This document shows, piece by piece, positions 14,470-23,467 of a stretch of DNA of 49,204 bases. The stretch covers positions 1 through 49,204 of the forward strand of contig JAIXLO010000096.1 in NCBI GenBank assembly GCA_026931325.1, in the 5' to 3' direction. The DNA is from Chitinophagales bacterium. Lineage in GTDB: Bacteria; Bacteroidota; Bacteroidia; Chitinophagales; Chitinophagaceae. Positions within the stretch are counted from its first letter, which is position 1; each line of letters starts with the position of its first letter. A program made the position numbers and the translations under genes. The notes under the pieces are model-generated. The model ran no database searches. It was not told the DNA's origin and saw nothing but the letters and a program-made list of their open reading frames with translations.

Positions 14470-15963
14470 TTGAGTAATATTAAAAAACTTGCTGGAGAAA
14501 CAATGTGGTATGGATTAAGTTCTATTGCTGCTCGTTTTCTTAATTATCTTCTTACTCCATATTTAACATATAAATTTTCTAAAGCAGGTTATGGCGAAAT
14601 GAGTATTATTTATGCATTCATTCCTTTTATGAATATCATTTTTACTTATGGAATGGAAACAGCCTATTTTCGTTTTGTCAATAAAAATGATAAAAAAATA
14701 GTGTATAGCACTATTTCAATTTCAATACTTATTTCTACAGTATTATTAAGTTTATTACTCATTTTATTTCATCATCCATTAGCTACATTACTTACAATTC
14801 AAGAGCATAGTGATTATTTATATTGTGCCATTATTATTATAGCATTAGATGCTTTAACAACTATACCTTTTGCTAAACTAAGACAAGATGGAAGACCAAT
14901 AAAATTTGCTGTTATCAGAATTATTAGCATTCTTATCAACATTGCTTTTACCTATTTCTTTTTAAGTATTTGCCCTGCATGGTTAAAAGAAAATCCCAAT
15001 CATTGGTGTAGTAAATTTTATAATGCAGATTGGGCTGTTGGTTATGTTTTAGTTGCTAATATTATTCAATCAGCAATTACATTATTGCTTTTATCAAAAG
15101 AGTTTTTTGCATTTGAATGGAAGTTTGATAATAAACTTTGGAAAGATATAATGCTGTACAGTATGCCCTTAATTATTGCAGGTTTTGCAGGAATGATTAA
15201 CGAAACTTTTGATAGAATAATGTTGGGTTGGTGGGCTCCTGTAAATAGTGCAGAAGCTGCAAAAGCAGAAGTTGGTATTTATGCTGCTTGTTATAAATTG
15301 GCAATTTTAATAACACTTTCAGTACAAGCATTTCGTATGGGTGCAGAGCCTTTCTTTTTTAAACAAGCAAAAGAAAAAAATGCACCAGAAACTTATGCTC
15401 GTGTAATGAAATTTTTTGTTATTACACTTTGCTTTATGTTTTTAGCAGTTGTTTTGTATTTGGATATTTGGAAACATTTTATTCAAAACCCAACAATGTG
15501 GATAGGCTTAAAAGTTGTGCCTGTTTTACTTTTAGCCAATATGTTTTTAGGTATTTATTATAACCTAAGTATTTGGTACAAATTGGGCAATAAAACTATT
15601 GCAGGTGCTTATATAACTGTTATTGGTGCTGCAATTACACTTTTTATTAATTATTTTTTTATTCCTTATTATAGTTATATGGCTTGTGCTTATGCAACAT
15701 TTGCTTGCTATGGAAGTATGATGTTGGTTAGTTATTTATGGGGTCAAAAAGAATATCCAATTCCTTATGCTTGGAAAAAATTATTAGCATATATAGTTGT
15801 TGTTGTATTATTGAATATTGCTCATAAAAGCATTATTCAACTATACGATAAGTATTGGTTTAGTTTATTTTCTGCTACTATTTTATTTGGCTGTTTTGCT
15901 TTATTAATTATTTATTTTGAACAAAAAGAAATAAAGAGTTTGTTATTGAAAAAAAATAAATAG
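14470..15963 (+). CDS. Polysaccharide flippase (Wzx-like, MATE/MOP superfamily)
   Basis: This is a 497-residue inner-membrane protein with about 12-14 hydrophobic segments. The N-terminus (LAGETMWYGLSSIAARFLNY, LLTPYLTYKFSKAGYGEMSI) is typical of the polysaccharide biosynthesis/flippase family, which moves undecaprenyl-linked sugars across the inner membrane for O-antigen, capsule or exopolysaccharide. Cytosolic and periplasmic loops are polar and charged, and the C-terminus is lysine-rich (KSLLLKKNK). The start is a TTG at the conserved family beginning; no ATG fits better. It is not inside a visible sugar cluster, but a heptosyltransferase and a large glycosyltransferase lie within 12 kb. 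The exact substrate is unknown. Confidence 0.85.
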   Translation: MSNIKKLAGETMWYGLSSIAARFLNYLLTPYLTYKFSKAGYGEMSIIYAFIPFMNIIFTYGMETAYFRFVNKNDKKIVYSTISISILISTVLLSLLLILFHHPLATLLTIQEHSDYLYCAIIIIALDALTTIPFAKLRQDGRPIKFAVIRIISILINIAFTYFFLSICPAWLKENPNHWCSKFYNADWAVGYVLVANIIQSAITLLLLSKEFFAFEWKFDNKLWKDIMLYSMPLIIAGFAGMINETFDRIMLGWWAPVNSAEAAKAEVGIYAACYKLAILITLSVQAFRMGAEPFFFKQAKEKNAPETYARVMKFFVITLCFMFLAVVLYLDIWKHFIQNPTMWIGLKVVPVLLLANMFLGIYYNLSIWYKLGNKTIAGAYITVIGAAITLFINYFFIPYYSYMACAYATFACYGSMMLVSYLWGQKEYPIPYAWKKLLAYIVVVVLLNIAHKSIIQLYDKYWFSLFSATILFGCFALLIIYFEQKEIKSLLLKKNK

Positions 15964-16027
15964 AATAATATTACAATCAAATGACACAACTAACATTCTT
16001 TTCCCACTTTCAACAATTAAGCTATAG

Positions 16028-16035
16028 TAATTTTG
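16028..16035 (+). promoter_or_regulatory. -7 box TAATTTTG of the NADH dehydrogenase gene
   Basis: It is a perfect TAnnTTTG match, 18 bases before ATG 16054. It overlaps an upstream TTG at 16033 and so argues that the ATG is the real start. Confidence 0.45.
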
Positions 16036-16053
16036 CACTATAAATTATTAGCT

Positions 16054-17322
16054 ATGAAAATAGTAATTATGGGAGGTGGATTTGCAGGATTAAAACTTGC
16101 CCGAAGCCTCAATAATAAAAAGGGTTTTGAAATAACTTTAATAGATAGATTTAACTTTCATCAGTTTCAACCATTATTTTATCAAGTAGCAACAGCAGGG
16201 TTAGATGCAAGTAATATTTCTTTTCCATTAAGAAAAGTTTTTCATAAAAGTAAAAATGTAAGAATTCGTTTAGCAGAAGTACAATCCATTAATTCAGCAG
16301 AAAATACTGTTGTTACAAACATCGGTTTATTTGAATACGATTATCTTGTAATTGCAACAGGTGCTGATACCAATTTCTTTGGTAATAGTGTATTACAAAA
16401 AAATGCTTTCCCAATGAAAAGCACTGTTGAGGCTTTACAACTAAAATATAAACTTCTGCAAAACATAGAAAATGCTTTGGTTTTAAAAGATAATGCAGAA
16501 ATAGAAAAATTATTAACTGTAGTTGTTGTTGGTGCTGGACCAACAGGAGTAGAAATAAGTGGTGCTTTAGCAGAAATGAAAAAATATGTTTTGCCAAAGG
16601 ATTATCCTGAATTGAATTTTGCAACAATGAAAATTTATTTGTTAGAAGGAACAGATAGAACACTTTCATCCATGAGCATAAAAAGCAGTAAACATTCTTT
16701 AGAATATTTACAAAAATTAGGTGTTATTGTAAAAACAAATTCTGTCTTAGAAGATTATAATGGCAATATTGTAAAGTTGAAAGATGGAACTGAAATACAA
16801 TCTAACACTGTAATTTGGGCTGCTGGTATTAAAGGAAATGTACCTGAAGGAATTGATAAAAATTTAATTGTACGTGGCAATAGAATTAAAGTTGATAGAT
16901 TCAATAAAATACAAAATCATAATAATATTTTTGCCTTAGGAGATGTAGCTTATATGGAAACTACATTGTATCCTAAAGGACATCCTCAGGTAGCTAATGT
17001 TGCTATCAATCAAGCAAAATTATTAGCAAAAAATTTTTTAAAAATTCAATCCTTTCAACAAAACTTAGAAGAGTTTGAATATAATGATAAAGGAAGTATG
17101 GCTACTGTTGGCAGAAACCTTGCTGTAGTAGATTTTCCTAAACCTACTATGCACTTTAAAGGTTTTATTGCTTGGTATATTTGGATGGGTTTACACTTGT
17201 TTTTATTAGTAGGCGTAAAAAACAGAATTCAAGTTTTTATAAACTGGATTTTTAGTTACCTAACTTATGATCAAGATTTAAGATTAATTTTTAAAAAATC
17301 ATTTAATACAAAAAATGAGTGA
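16054..17322 (+). CDS. ndh: Type II NADH:quinone dehydrogenase (NDH-2)
   Basis: The protein has 422 residues from ATG. It oxidises NADH and reduces the membrane quinone without pumping protons. The FAD-binding motif is IVIMGGGFAGLKLA at the start; the NADH-binding motif is VVVVGAGPTGVEISGALAEM in the middle; the FAD-contacting segment is NNIFALGDVAYME. The substrate-site motif FQPLFYQVATAGLD matches the NDH-2 family. Hydrophobic residues near the C-terminus (IAWYIWMGLHLFLLVGV) serve as a membrane anchor. It stands alone, 90 bases after the flippase stop, with its own promoter box. Confidence 0.9.
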   Translation: MKIVIMGGGFAGLKLARSLNNKKGFEITLIDRFNFHQFQPLFYQVATAGLDASNISFPLRKVFHKSKNVRIRLAEVQSINSAENTVVTNIGLFEYDYLVIATGADTNFFGNSVLQKNAFPMKSTVEALQLKYKLLQNIENALVLKDNAEIEKLLTVVVVGAGPTGVEISGALAEMKKYVLPKDYPELNFATMKIYLLEGTDRTLSSMSIKSSKHSLEYLQKLGVIVKTNSVLEDYNGNIVKLKDGTEIQSNTVIWAAGIKGNVPEGIDKNLIVRGNRIKVDRFNKIQNHNNIFALGDVAYMETTLYPKGHPQVANVAINQAKLLAKNFLKIQSFQQNLEEFEYNDKGSMATVGRNLAVVDFPKPTMHFKGFIAWYIWMGLHLFLLVGVKNRIQVFINWIFSYLTYDQDLRLIFKKSFNTKNE

Positions 17323-17400
17323 TACAGTTTTATACTCAGCATAAACTATGTATCTAATAAATTTTCAATCAGTATCTTCACGCTTTAAAAATTTTTAAGT

Positions 17401-18411
17401 ATGAATATCCTTTTCAGAAAACAAAGCTTACTTGTTTTATTTGTTTTTATTTGTTCAAGCATTTTAGCACAAGATGCTGTTGATTATAAAACTCCACCAA
17501 AAGAAATTGCAGATTTATTATTAGCCAAACCAACACCTACTGTAAGTATTGATAGCAAAGGAGATTGGATGATTATTTGTGAAAAAAGCAGTTATCCATC
17601 TGTAGAAGAATTAGGACAACCAGAAATACGTGTTGGTGGTTTAAGAATTAATCCAAACAATTATTCTCTTAGCAGACAAACTTATTTCAACCATATTTCT
17701 TTAAAAAATATTAAAACAAAAAAAGAACATACTATTATAGGTTTACCAGCTAACTTACAAGCAAGTAATATTCAGTGGAGCCCTAATGAAAAGAAAATTG
17801 CTTTTACAAATACTACTAATAACAGAGTAGATTTATACATCATCAATATTGCAACTTTTACTGCAACTAAAATAAATAAACAACCATTAAATATTGTAAT
17901 GGGAGGAGTTTATAATTGGCATGGCGATGATGCTTTAATGTATAAAATTGCTATTGCTCCTGCATCTGCAAAACCTAAGCAACCAATAAAACCAAAGGGC
18001 CCAGCAGTGCAAGAAAGTATTGGTAAAACTGCACCAGGCCGTACTTATCAAGATTTAATAAAAACACCTTACGATGAACAACTTTTTGAATTTATGACCA
18101 AAGCTCAATTAGTTTTAAATACAAATGGTATTGAAACACCAATTGGCAAACCTGCTATTTATAAATCTTTTGCAGCATCACCAAGCAGAGCTTATATTTT
18201 AATAGAAACTATCAATAAACCATTTTCATATTTAGTGCCTGCTTATGGCTTTGCGTCAACTGTTAGTATTACAGATATGAAAGGCAATGTTGTAAAAGTA
18301 ATGGCAGAATTACCTTCTGCTGAAACAAGTCCTACTGGTTATGATAATGTTCAAAATATTCCAAGAAATTTTTCATGGAGAGATGATGAAGCAGCAGACC
18401 TTACTTGGTGA
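17401..18411 (+). CDS. S9 peptidase (glutamyl-endopeptidase-like), N-terminal fragment (frameshifted)
   Basis: The 336 residues form the first part of an S9 family serine peptidase. A signal peptide (MNILFRKQSLLVLFVFICSSILAQ) is followed by a beta-propeller region with TolB-like repeats such as NIQWSPNEKKIAFTNT. The frame ends right after FSWRDDEAADLTW, where family members continue with a 'W.E.LDSG' motif. That motif appears in the overlapping frame (LGEPLDSGF), so a one- or two-base indel near 18405-18412 separates the two parts. Joined, they give about 800 residues, the usual length of bacterial relatives of the chloroplast glutamyl endopeptidase. Confidence 0.8.
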   Translation: MNILFRKQSLLVLFVFICSSILAQDAVDYKTPPKEIADLLLAKPTPTVSIDSKGDWMIICEKSSYPSVEELGQPEIRVGGLRINPNNYSLSRQTYFNHISLKNIKTKKEHTIIGLPANLQASNIQWSPNEKKIAFTNTTNNRVDLYIINIATFTATKINKQPLNIVMGGVYNWHGDDALMYKIAIAPASAKPKQPIKPKGPAVQESIGKTAPGRTYQDLIKTPYDEQLFEFMTKAQLVLNTNGIETPIGKPAIYKSFAASPSRAYILIETINKPFSYLVPAYGFASTVSITDMKGNVVKVMAELPSAETSPTGYDNVQNIPRNFSWRDDEAADLTW

Positions 18412-19819
18412 GCCTTTGGATAGTGGTTTTATAAAAAAGAAAGTTGATTTTCATGATGTAGTTTATGCTTTGGCTGCACCTTTTAAAGGTGAAAGAAGAG
18501 AACTATTTAAAACTACTATGCGTTATAGATATACTATTTGGGGCAATCAAACTTTTGCTTGGGTGGTAGAAGGATTAACAGGAAAACAACTAACAAGAAC
18601 TAATCGTTTTAGTTTTGGTGAAAATAAATTAGAAAAAATATTTGAACGTAGTACAACCGATGCATACAATAATTCTGGTACACCAATAACTACAAAAAAT
18701 GTTTATGGAAAAGAAGTGATAAATATTTTCAACAATTCTTTTTTATTAAATAATACAACAGGTTCATCACCAAAAGGAGATTTGCCTTTTCTTGCTTTAT
18801 ATGATATTAATGCAAAAAAAAGTGATATAATCTGGCGTTGTGATGAAGGGAGTTTTGAATATGTAGTTGATGTAATTGATACAAAAAATTTTACTGTAAT
18901 TACAAGAAAAGAATCTCAAAAAGAAGTGCCTAATTATTTTTTAAAAACTGTTAAAAGCAATCAAACAAGTACTGCACTTACCTCTTTTGAAAATCCTTAT
19001 CCATCTTTACAGGAAATAAGAACTGAAAAAATAAGATATTCTCGTGTTGATGGAATTGAACTTACTGGTAATTTATATTTACCAAAAGGTTATAAAGAAA
19101 ACTCAGGAGAATTATTGCCTTTAATTATTTGGGCTTATCCAAGAGAGTATAATAAAGCATCTGATGCTGGACAAATAAGAGGAAGTCAAGATAAATTTAC
19201 AACTATCAGTTGGGCAAGTCCTATATTTTATGTAACACAAGGTTATGCTGTATTAGATAATGCAGAAATGCCTATTGTGAGCACTGACGAAAATAAAAAA
19301 CCAAATGATAATTTTATAGAACAATTAAAAATGAATGCAGAAGCTGCTATTGATTATTTAGTAAACTTAGGTATTGTAGATAGAAATAAAGTTGCAGTTG
19401 GTGGGCATAGTTATGGTGCATTTATGACAGCAAATTTATTAGCACATACTTCTTTATTTAAAGCAGGTATTGCACGTAGTGGAGCATATAATAGAACCCT
19501 TACTCCATTTGGTTTTCAAAATGAGGATAGAACTTATTGGCAAGCTCCACAACTATATTATGAAATGAGTCCATTTAGTTTTGCAGATAAAATAAAAACT
19601 CCATTATTACTCATTCATGGAGAAGCAGATGATAATCCTGGTACTTTTCCAATTAATAGTGAAAGATTATTTAATGCTATTAAAGGAAATGGAGGGACTG
19701 TTCGTTATGTTTCATTACCTTATGAAGGTCATAGTTATCGAGCAAAAGAAAATTTATTACACATGCTTTGGGAGCAAAATGAATGGCTAAACAAATTTGT
19801 AAAAGATGCTAAGGAGTAA
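18341..19819 (+). CDS. S9 peptidase (glutamyl-endopeptidase-like), C-terminal catalytic fragment
   Basis: The meaningful sequence starts near LGEPLDSGF at about 18409; the codons before that are a different frame of the upstream part. After the rest of the propeller comes an alpha/beta-hydrolase domain with the nucleophile in VGGHSYGAFM, the acid in HGEADDNPG and the His in YEGHSYR, the Ser-Asp-His triad of prolyl oligopeptidases. Family members degrade peptides in the periplasm or outside the cell and often cleave after Glu; that specificity is an inference. Without the N-terminal signal peptide this fragment alone could not be exported. The frameshift may be a true mutation or a sequence error. 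Confidence 0.85.
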   Translation: MIMFKIFQEIFHGEMMKQQTLLGEPLDSGFIKKKVDFHDVVYALAAPFKGERRELFKTTMRYRYTIWGNQTFAWVVEGLTGKQLTRTNRFSFGENKLEKIFERSTTDAYNNSGTPITTKNVYGKEVINIFNNSFLLNNTTGSSPKGDLPFLALYDINAKKSDIIWRCDEGSFEYVVDVIDTKNFTVITRKESQKEVPNYFLKTVKSNQTSTALTSFENPYPSLQEIRTEKIRYSRVDGIELTGNLYLPKGYKENSGELLPLIIWAYPREYNKASDAGQIRGSQDKFTTISWASPIFYVTQGYAVLDNAEMPIVSTDENKKPNDNFIEQLKMNAEAAIDYLVNLGIVDRNKVAVGGHSYGAFMTANLLAHTSLFKAGIARSGAYNRTLTPFGFQNEDRTYWQAPQLYYEMSPFSFADKIKTPLLLIHGEADDNPGTFPINSERLFNAIKGNGGTVRYVSLPYEGHSYRAKENLLHMLWEQNEWLNKFVKDAKE

Positions 19820-20060
19820 ATGATTTTTGAAGAAAGGGGAAATGAAGATTGAGTAAAATTTTTTTTAGGGGTAATATAGCTGATCTTTGAATTTGTCATT
19901 AAAGATAAATTTAATATTTTTGGGAGAATAATAATATAGTTGTTTATATCTGAGAGCTAGCGGTCTGTATACAATAACCTTTGTATTGAACCCAGATTGT
20001 GCATTAGGAATATAAATTAGTTTTTCGGTTTTCATGATTCTATCGCTTAATTTGGTGTGA

Positions 20061-20174
20061 AGATTGCTTCATCTATGACTCGCAATGACGATGAGAAGGA
20101 TTATTTCGTTATTGCCTGTGAGTTTGATTGCTTTTCTTTTTCGTCTTTGCGAGGGCTTTTGCCTGAAGCAATCT
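20061..20174. repeat. Intergenic inverted-repeat element (GAAGCAATC type)
   Basis: The 424-base gap between the S9 peptidase and the heptosyltransferase holds no gene I can see. Its right half carries two inverted copies of a motif: AGATTGCTTC...CTCGCAATGACGA on the left and TCGTCTTTGCGAGG...TGAAGCAATCT on the right. The motif resembles the dispersed CGTCATTGCGAGG...GAAGCAATC repeats seen in many bacterial genomes. It may be a small non-autonomous element or a structured intergenic repeat. Confidence 0.6.
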
Positions 20175-20228
20175 AGTGAAGCTAACTTTAGAAAAATAAC
20201 TTACATAAAATTACACTGCTCATTTTCT

Positions 20229-20236
20229 TAATTTTG
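20229..20236 (+). promoter_or_regulatory. -7 box TAATTTTG of the heptosyltransferase gene
   Basis: It is a perfect TAnnTTTG match only 8 bases before the ATG, which would give an almost leaderless transcript. That very short distance makes the call tentative. Confidence 0.35.
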
Positions 20237-20243
20237 CTTAGAT

Positions 20244-21206
20244 ATGCAAAAGATTTTAATTATTCAAACAGCGTTTATTGGTGATGTTATTTTGGCAACT
20301 GCTTTAATTGAAAATTTACATAAACAATTTCCTAATGCTCAGTTAGATTTTTTATTAAGAAAAGGTAATGAAACCTTATTAGATGAACATCCTAAATTAA
20401 ATAAAGTAATTGTTTGGAATAAAAAAGAAAAATATAAAAGCCTCCTAAAAATTATTAAAGAAGTAAGAAAAGAAAAATATGATTTGGTAGTTTGTGTTCA
20501 ACGATTTTTAAATGCTGGTTTAGTTACAGTTTTATCTGGTGCAAAATATACTGTTGGCTTTCACTCAAACCCTTTAAGTTTTTTATTTTCTAAAAAAATT
20601 AAACACATTATTGGTATTGGTAAACACGAAGTAGATAGAAATAATGAACTTATAGAACAATGGGTTGAAGTGGCAGAAAGAAAGCCTAAACTATATCCTT
20701 TAGAAAAGCATTATGCTAAAGTAAAATCATTGCAACAAGAGCCTTATTTAGTAATGGCTCCCTCATCTGTTTGGTTTACTAAACAATTACCAAAAGAAAA
20801 ATGGATTGAGTTAATTAATTATCATTTGAACGAAAAAATATTTTTAATTGGAGCACCATCTGATAATAATTTGTGTATAGAAATTATTGAAAAATCTCAA
20901 CATAAAAATATTGAGTCTCTTTGTGGCAAACTTAGTCTTTTAGAATCAGCAGCACTTATTGAAAATGCAAAAATGAATTATGTAAATGATTCTGCACCAT
21001 TGCATCTTTGTTCAGCAATGAATGCAAATGTTACTGCATTCTTCTGCTCTACCCTACCCTCTTTTGGTTTTACTCCATTAAGTGATAATTCTATAGTTAA
21101 GCAAATTGATTATAATTTATATTGTCGCCCTTGTGGTTTGCATGGCAAAAAGTTTTGTAAAGAAAAACACTTTAAATGTGGTTATGAAATTGATGTGAAA
21201 GATTAA
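20244..21206 (+). CDS. ADP-heptose:LPS heptosyltransferase-like glycosyltransferase (GT9)
   Basis: This GT9-family enzyme has 320 residues. The N-terminus (ILIIQTAFIGDVILATALIENL) matches the acceptor-side motif of the family, and the C-terminal nucleotide-sugar domain has the NDSAPLHLCSAMNA motif that binds ADP-heptose. A late cysteine-rich segment (CRPCGLHGKKFC...HFKCG) is typical of Bacteroidota members. The likely role is transfer of heptose to the lipid A core on the inner face of the inner membrane. A heptose-1-phosphate adenylyltransferase gene at 29.2 kb supports a heptose-containing LPS core in this organism. The acceptor position (WaaC- or WaaF-like) cannot be assigned. Confidence 0.85.
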   Translation: MQKILIIQTAFIGDVILATALIENLHKQFPNAQLDFLLRKGNETLLDEHPKLNKVIVWNKKEKYKSLLKIIKEVRKEKYDLVVCVQRFLNAGLVTVLSGAKYTVGFHSNPLSFLFSKKIKHIIGIGKHEVDRNNELIEQWVEVAERKPKLYPLEKHYAKVKSLQQEPYLVMAPSSVWFTKQLPKEKWIELINYHLNEKIFLIGAPSDNNLCIEIIEKSQHKNIESLCGKLSLLESAALIENAKMNYVNDSAPLHLCSAMNANVTAFFCSTLPSFGFTPLSDNSIVKQIDYNLYCRPCGLHGKKFCKEKHFKCGYEIDVKD

Positions 21207-21314
21207 AACAATTTCCTGAAATTAGTTTGAACCTTTCATTTTGTTTTTACTCTTCAAAAATGTTTTCTATAAAATTAAAAATTGTTTCTTATTTTGTTTC
21301 CCTAAAAAATATCT

Positions 21315-22715
21315 ATGGCATTAAGCAAAATTTGGAGTGCATTTATTATAACAGCAATAATAGTAGCCTTAAGCAGAATGTTATTTTTTGATGCAGGTAC
21401 AGATATGTTTAATAAAATGGTTGTTGGTAAACATGGTGATACAAGCAATACAAAAATTTTAGACAGTACAACACTTAGTCAATCTATTATTTCAAATATT
21501 CAACAAAACAAAGAGTATAAACAAGGAGAAAAAATTTACACAATAGCAAAAGATGGACATTATATTTCTTACATACAACAAGGAGCTGATGGAATATTGG
21601 CAACTTGCACTGTTGCAGTAAATATATGTATTGGATTAATTGGTATTATGGCTTTATTTATGGGGCTTTTAGCTATTGCAGAAAAGGCTGGTGCTATTAA
21701 TTTTTTATCAAGAATTATTGGGCCATTTTTTAATAAATTATTTCCGGACTTACCCAAAAATCATCCAGCTTATGGACACATGATTTTAAATTTTTCTGCT
21801 AACTTATTAAATATGGATAATGCTGCAACTCCTTTTGGTATAAAGGCTATGCAGAGTTTGCAAGAAGCAAATCCTGATAAAGAAAAAGCTTCTAATGCAC
21901 AAGTAATGTTTTTGTGTTTACATGCAAGTGGTTTAACATTAATACCTATTACTATTATTGCATTTCGTGCAGAATTGGGTGCAGCAAATCCAACAGATGT
22001 TTTTATACCTTGTATGATAGCCACTTTTGCTGCAACGATGGCTGCTATGTTGATTGTTTCTTTTAAACAAAAAATAAATGTTCTTCAACCAATTATTTTA
22101 ATTTGGGTATTAGGCATTAGTGCAGTAATTGCTTCTTTGGTTTTATATATTAGAACTTTGAGTAAAGATGGTGTAGATGTTTTTTCTGGTTTATTGAGTA
22201 ATGGATTAATTCTGCTGATTATTTTATTAATAGTTGTTGGAGGCTTGTATAAAAAAGTAAGTGTATTTGATGCATTTGTTGAAGGAGCAAAAGGAGGTTT
22301 TGAAGTAGCTATAAAAATTATTCCTTATTTAGTTGGGATGTTAGTAGCTATAAGTATGCTAAGAACAAGTGGCAGTTTTGATACTGTTATTGATGCTATT
22401 AAACAACTTTTTTTAGCCTTAGGTATGGATACTCGTTTTGTAGATGGATTACCAACAGCATTAGTAAAACCAATGAATGGTAGTGCAGCAAGAGGAATGA
22501 TGATTGATACAATGAAAATTTTTGGAGCAGATTCTTATGCTGGTCGTTTAAGTAGTGTATTACAAGGCTCTAGCGATACAACATTTTATGTAGTGGCTGT
22601 TTATTTTGGTGCTGTAGGAATTAAAAATACTCGTTATACAATTGGTGCAATGTTGTTAGCAGATTTAGTTGGTATTATTACAGCTATTTTATTGAGCTAT
22701 ATGTTTTTTGGTTAG
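21315..22715 (+). CDS. Nucleoside-recognition (SpmA/SpmB-like, Gate) membrane protein
   Basis: This 466-residue inner-membrane protein appears to contain two 'nucleoside recognition' (Gate) domains in tandem, an SpmA-like and an SpmB-like half, as commonly found fused in Bacteroidota. Key stretches are LNFSANLLNMDNAATPFGIKAM, an SpmA hallmark, in the first half and GSSDTTFYVVAVYFGAVGIKNTRYT, an SpmB hallmark, in the second. About ten hydrophobic segments are present. In Bacillus SpmA and SpmB take part in spore core dehydration, but this organism is not a spore former, so the role, probably transport of a small molecule, is unknown. It follows the heptosyltransferase after about 108 bases. 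Confidence 0.8.
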   Translation: MALSKIWSAFIITAIIVALSRMLFFDAGTDMFNKMVVGKHGDTSNTKILDSTTLSQSIISNIQQNKEYKQGEKIYTIAKDGHYISYIQQGADGILATCTVAVNICIGLIGIMALFMGLLAIAEKAGAINFLSRIIGPFFNKLFPDLPKNHPAYGHMILNFSANLLNMDNAATPFGIKAMQSLQEANPDKEKASNAQVMFLCLHASGLTLIPITIIAFRAELGAANPTDVFIPCMIATFAATMAAMLIVSFKQKINVLQPIILIWVLGISAVIASLVLYIRTLSKDGVDVFSGLLSNGLILLIILLIVVGGLYKKVSVFDAFVEGAKGGFEVAIKIIPYLVGMLVAISMLRTSGSFDTVIDAIKQLFLALGMDTRFVDGLPTALVKPMNGSAARGMMIDTMKIFGADSYAGRLSSVLQGSSDTTFYVVAVYFGAVGIKNTRYTIGAMLLADLVGIITAILLSYMFFG

Positions 22716-22762
22716 GATATTTTTAATCAATAAATGAAAGAAAAAACTTTGTTGAAAAGCTT

Positions 22763-23413
22763 TTACACTCCATAAAATATTACACCCCAAATTAAAGCAA
22801 TTCCAAAGCCAATTAAAATAATACCTGAAACTTTATTGATGATATGAATATTATGTGGTGTAAGCTTTTTTCTTATTTTTCCTGCTAATAAAACTTTAGT
22901 AGTATCTGTTGCTAATACAAATGCTAAGCAAATAAAAAATACTGTAACTATATATCTTAAAGGATGTAATTGAGTTAAAGCTTGTGCATGAATTTTTGCA
23001 GTTGCTGCTAACCAAAAAATAAAAACTGCTGGATTCAATAAATTCATAAAATAACCAGATAAAAAAATAGCAGCTAATTCTCTTTTTTTAAATTGTTTTT
23101 CATACACTTCATTTTCATCATTGTAATTTATTTTCTTTTTAAAAAACAAAGTATAAATGCCCATTGCTATTAAAAATAAACTTCCTATAATACCAATAAG
23201 TAACTTATTATTTAATAGTTGTTGAAAAATTGAGCTTAACAAATTACAAATAAAAACTACAGTAAAATCGCTTGCAGAAACTCCAAGAATAAAAGCATAT
23301 CCTCCTTTGTGTCCTGTTGTAAGACTTTGTCTTATAATAGAAAAAATTACAGGTCCTACCGAAATAGAAAGTATTAATCCTAAAGTTAGTCCACTAATAA
23401 TTGCTTCTAACAT
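22763..23413 (-). CDS. LysE/RhtB-family amino-acid exporter-like protein
   Basis: The protein has 216 residues and about six membrane segments. The N-terminal signature GLTLGLILSISVGPVIFSIIRQSLTTGHKGG matches the LysE family, which exports amino acids across the inner membrane. The second half has the expected FLSGYFMNLLNPAVFIFW motif. The substrate is unknown. It converges on the SpmA/SpmB-like gene and lies 54 bases downstream of the GH3-like gene in the same direction, so it may be co-transcribed with it. Confidence 0.85.
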   Translation of the reverse strand: MLEAIISGLTLGLILSISVGPVIFSIIRQSLTTGHKGGYAFILGVSASDFTVVFICNLLSSIFQQLLNNKLLIGIIGSLFLIAMGIYTLFFKKKINYNDENEVYEKQFKKRELAAIFLSGYFMNLLNPAVFIFWLAATAKIHAQALTQLHPLRYIVTVFFICLAFVLATDTTKVLLAGKIRKKLTPHNIHIINKVSGIILIGFGIALIWGVIFYGV

Positions 23414-23467
23414 AATTAAAAAAAGAAATTAATAAGCTGTATGTTTCAATTTTACTTACTGGTTTAT

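Noticed and set aside
14470-14490. A later ATG as start of the flippase gene
   Set aside because: The conserved family N-terminus begins at the TTG; starting at a later Met would remove part of the first membrane segment.
16313-16669. 118-codon open frame opposite the NADH dehydrogenase gene
   Set aside because: It is rich in Leu/Gln/His as expected from the reverse of AT-rich codons and has no family features.
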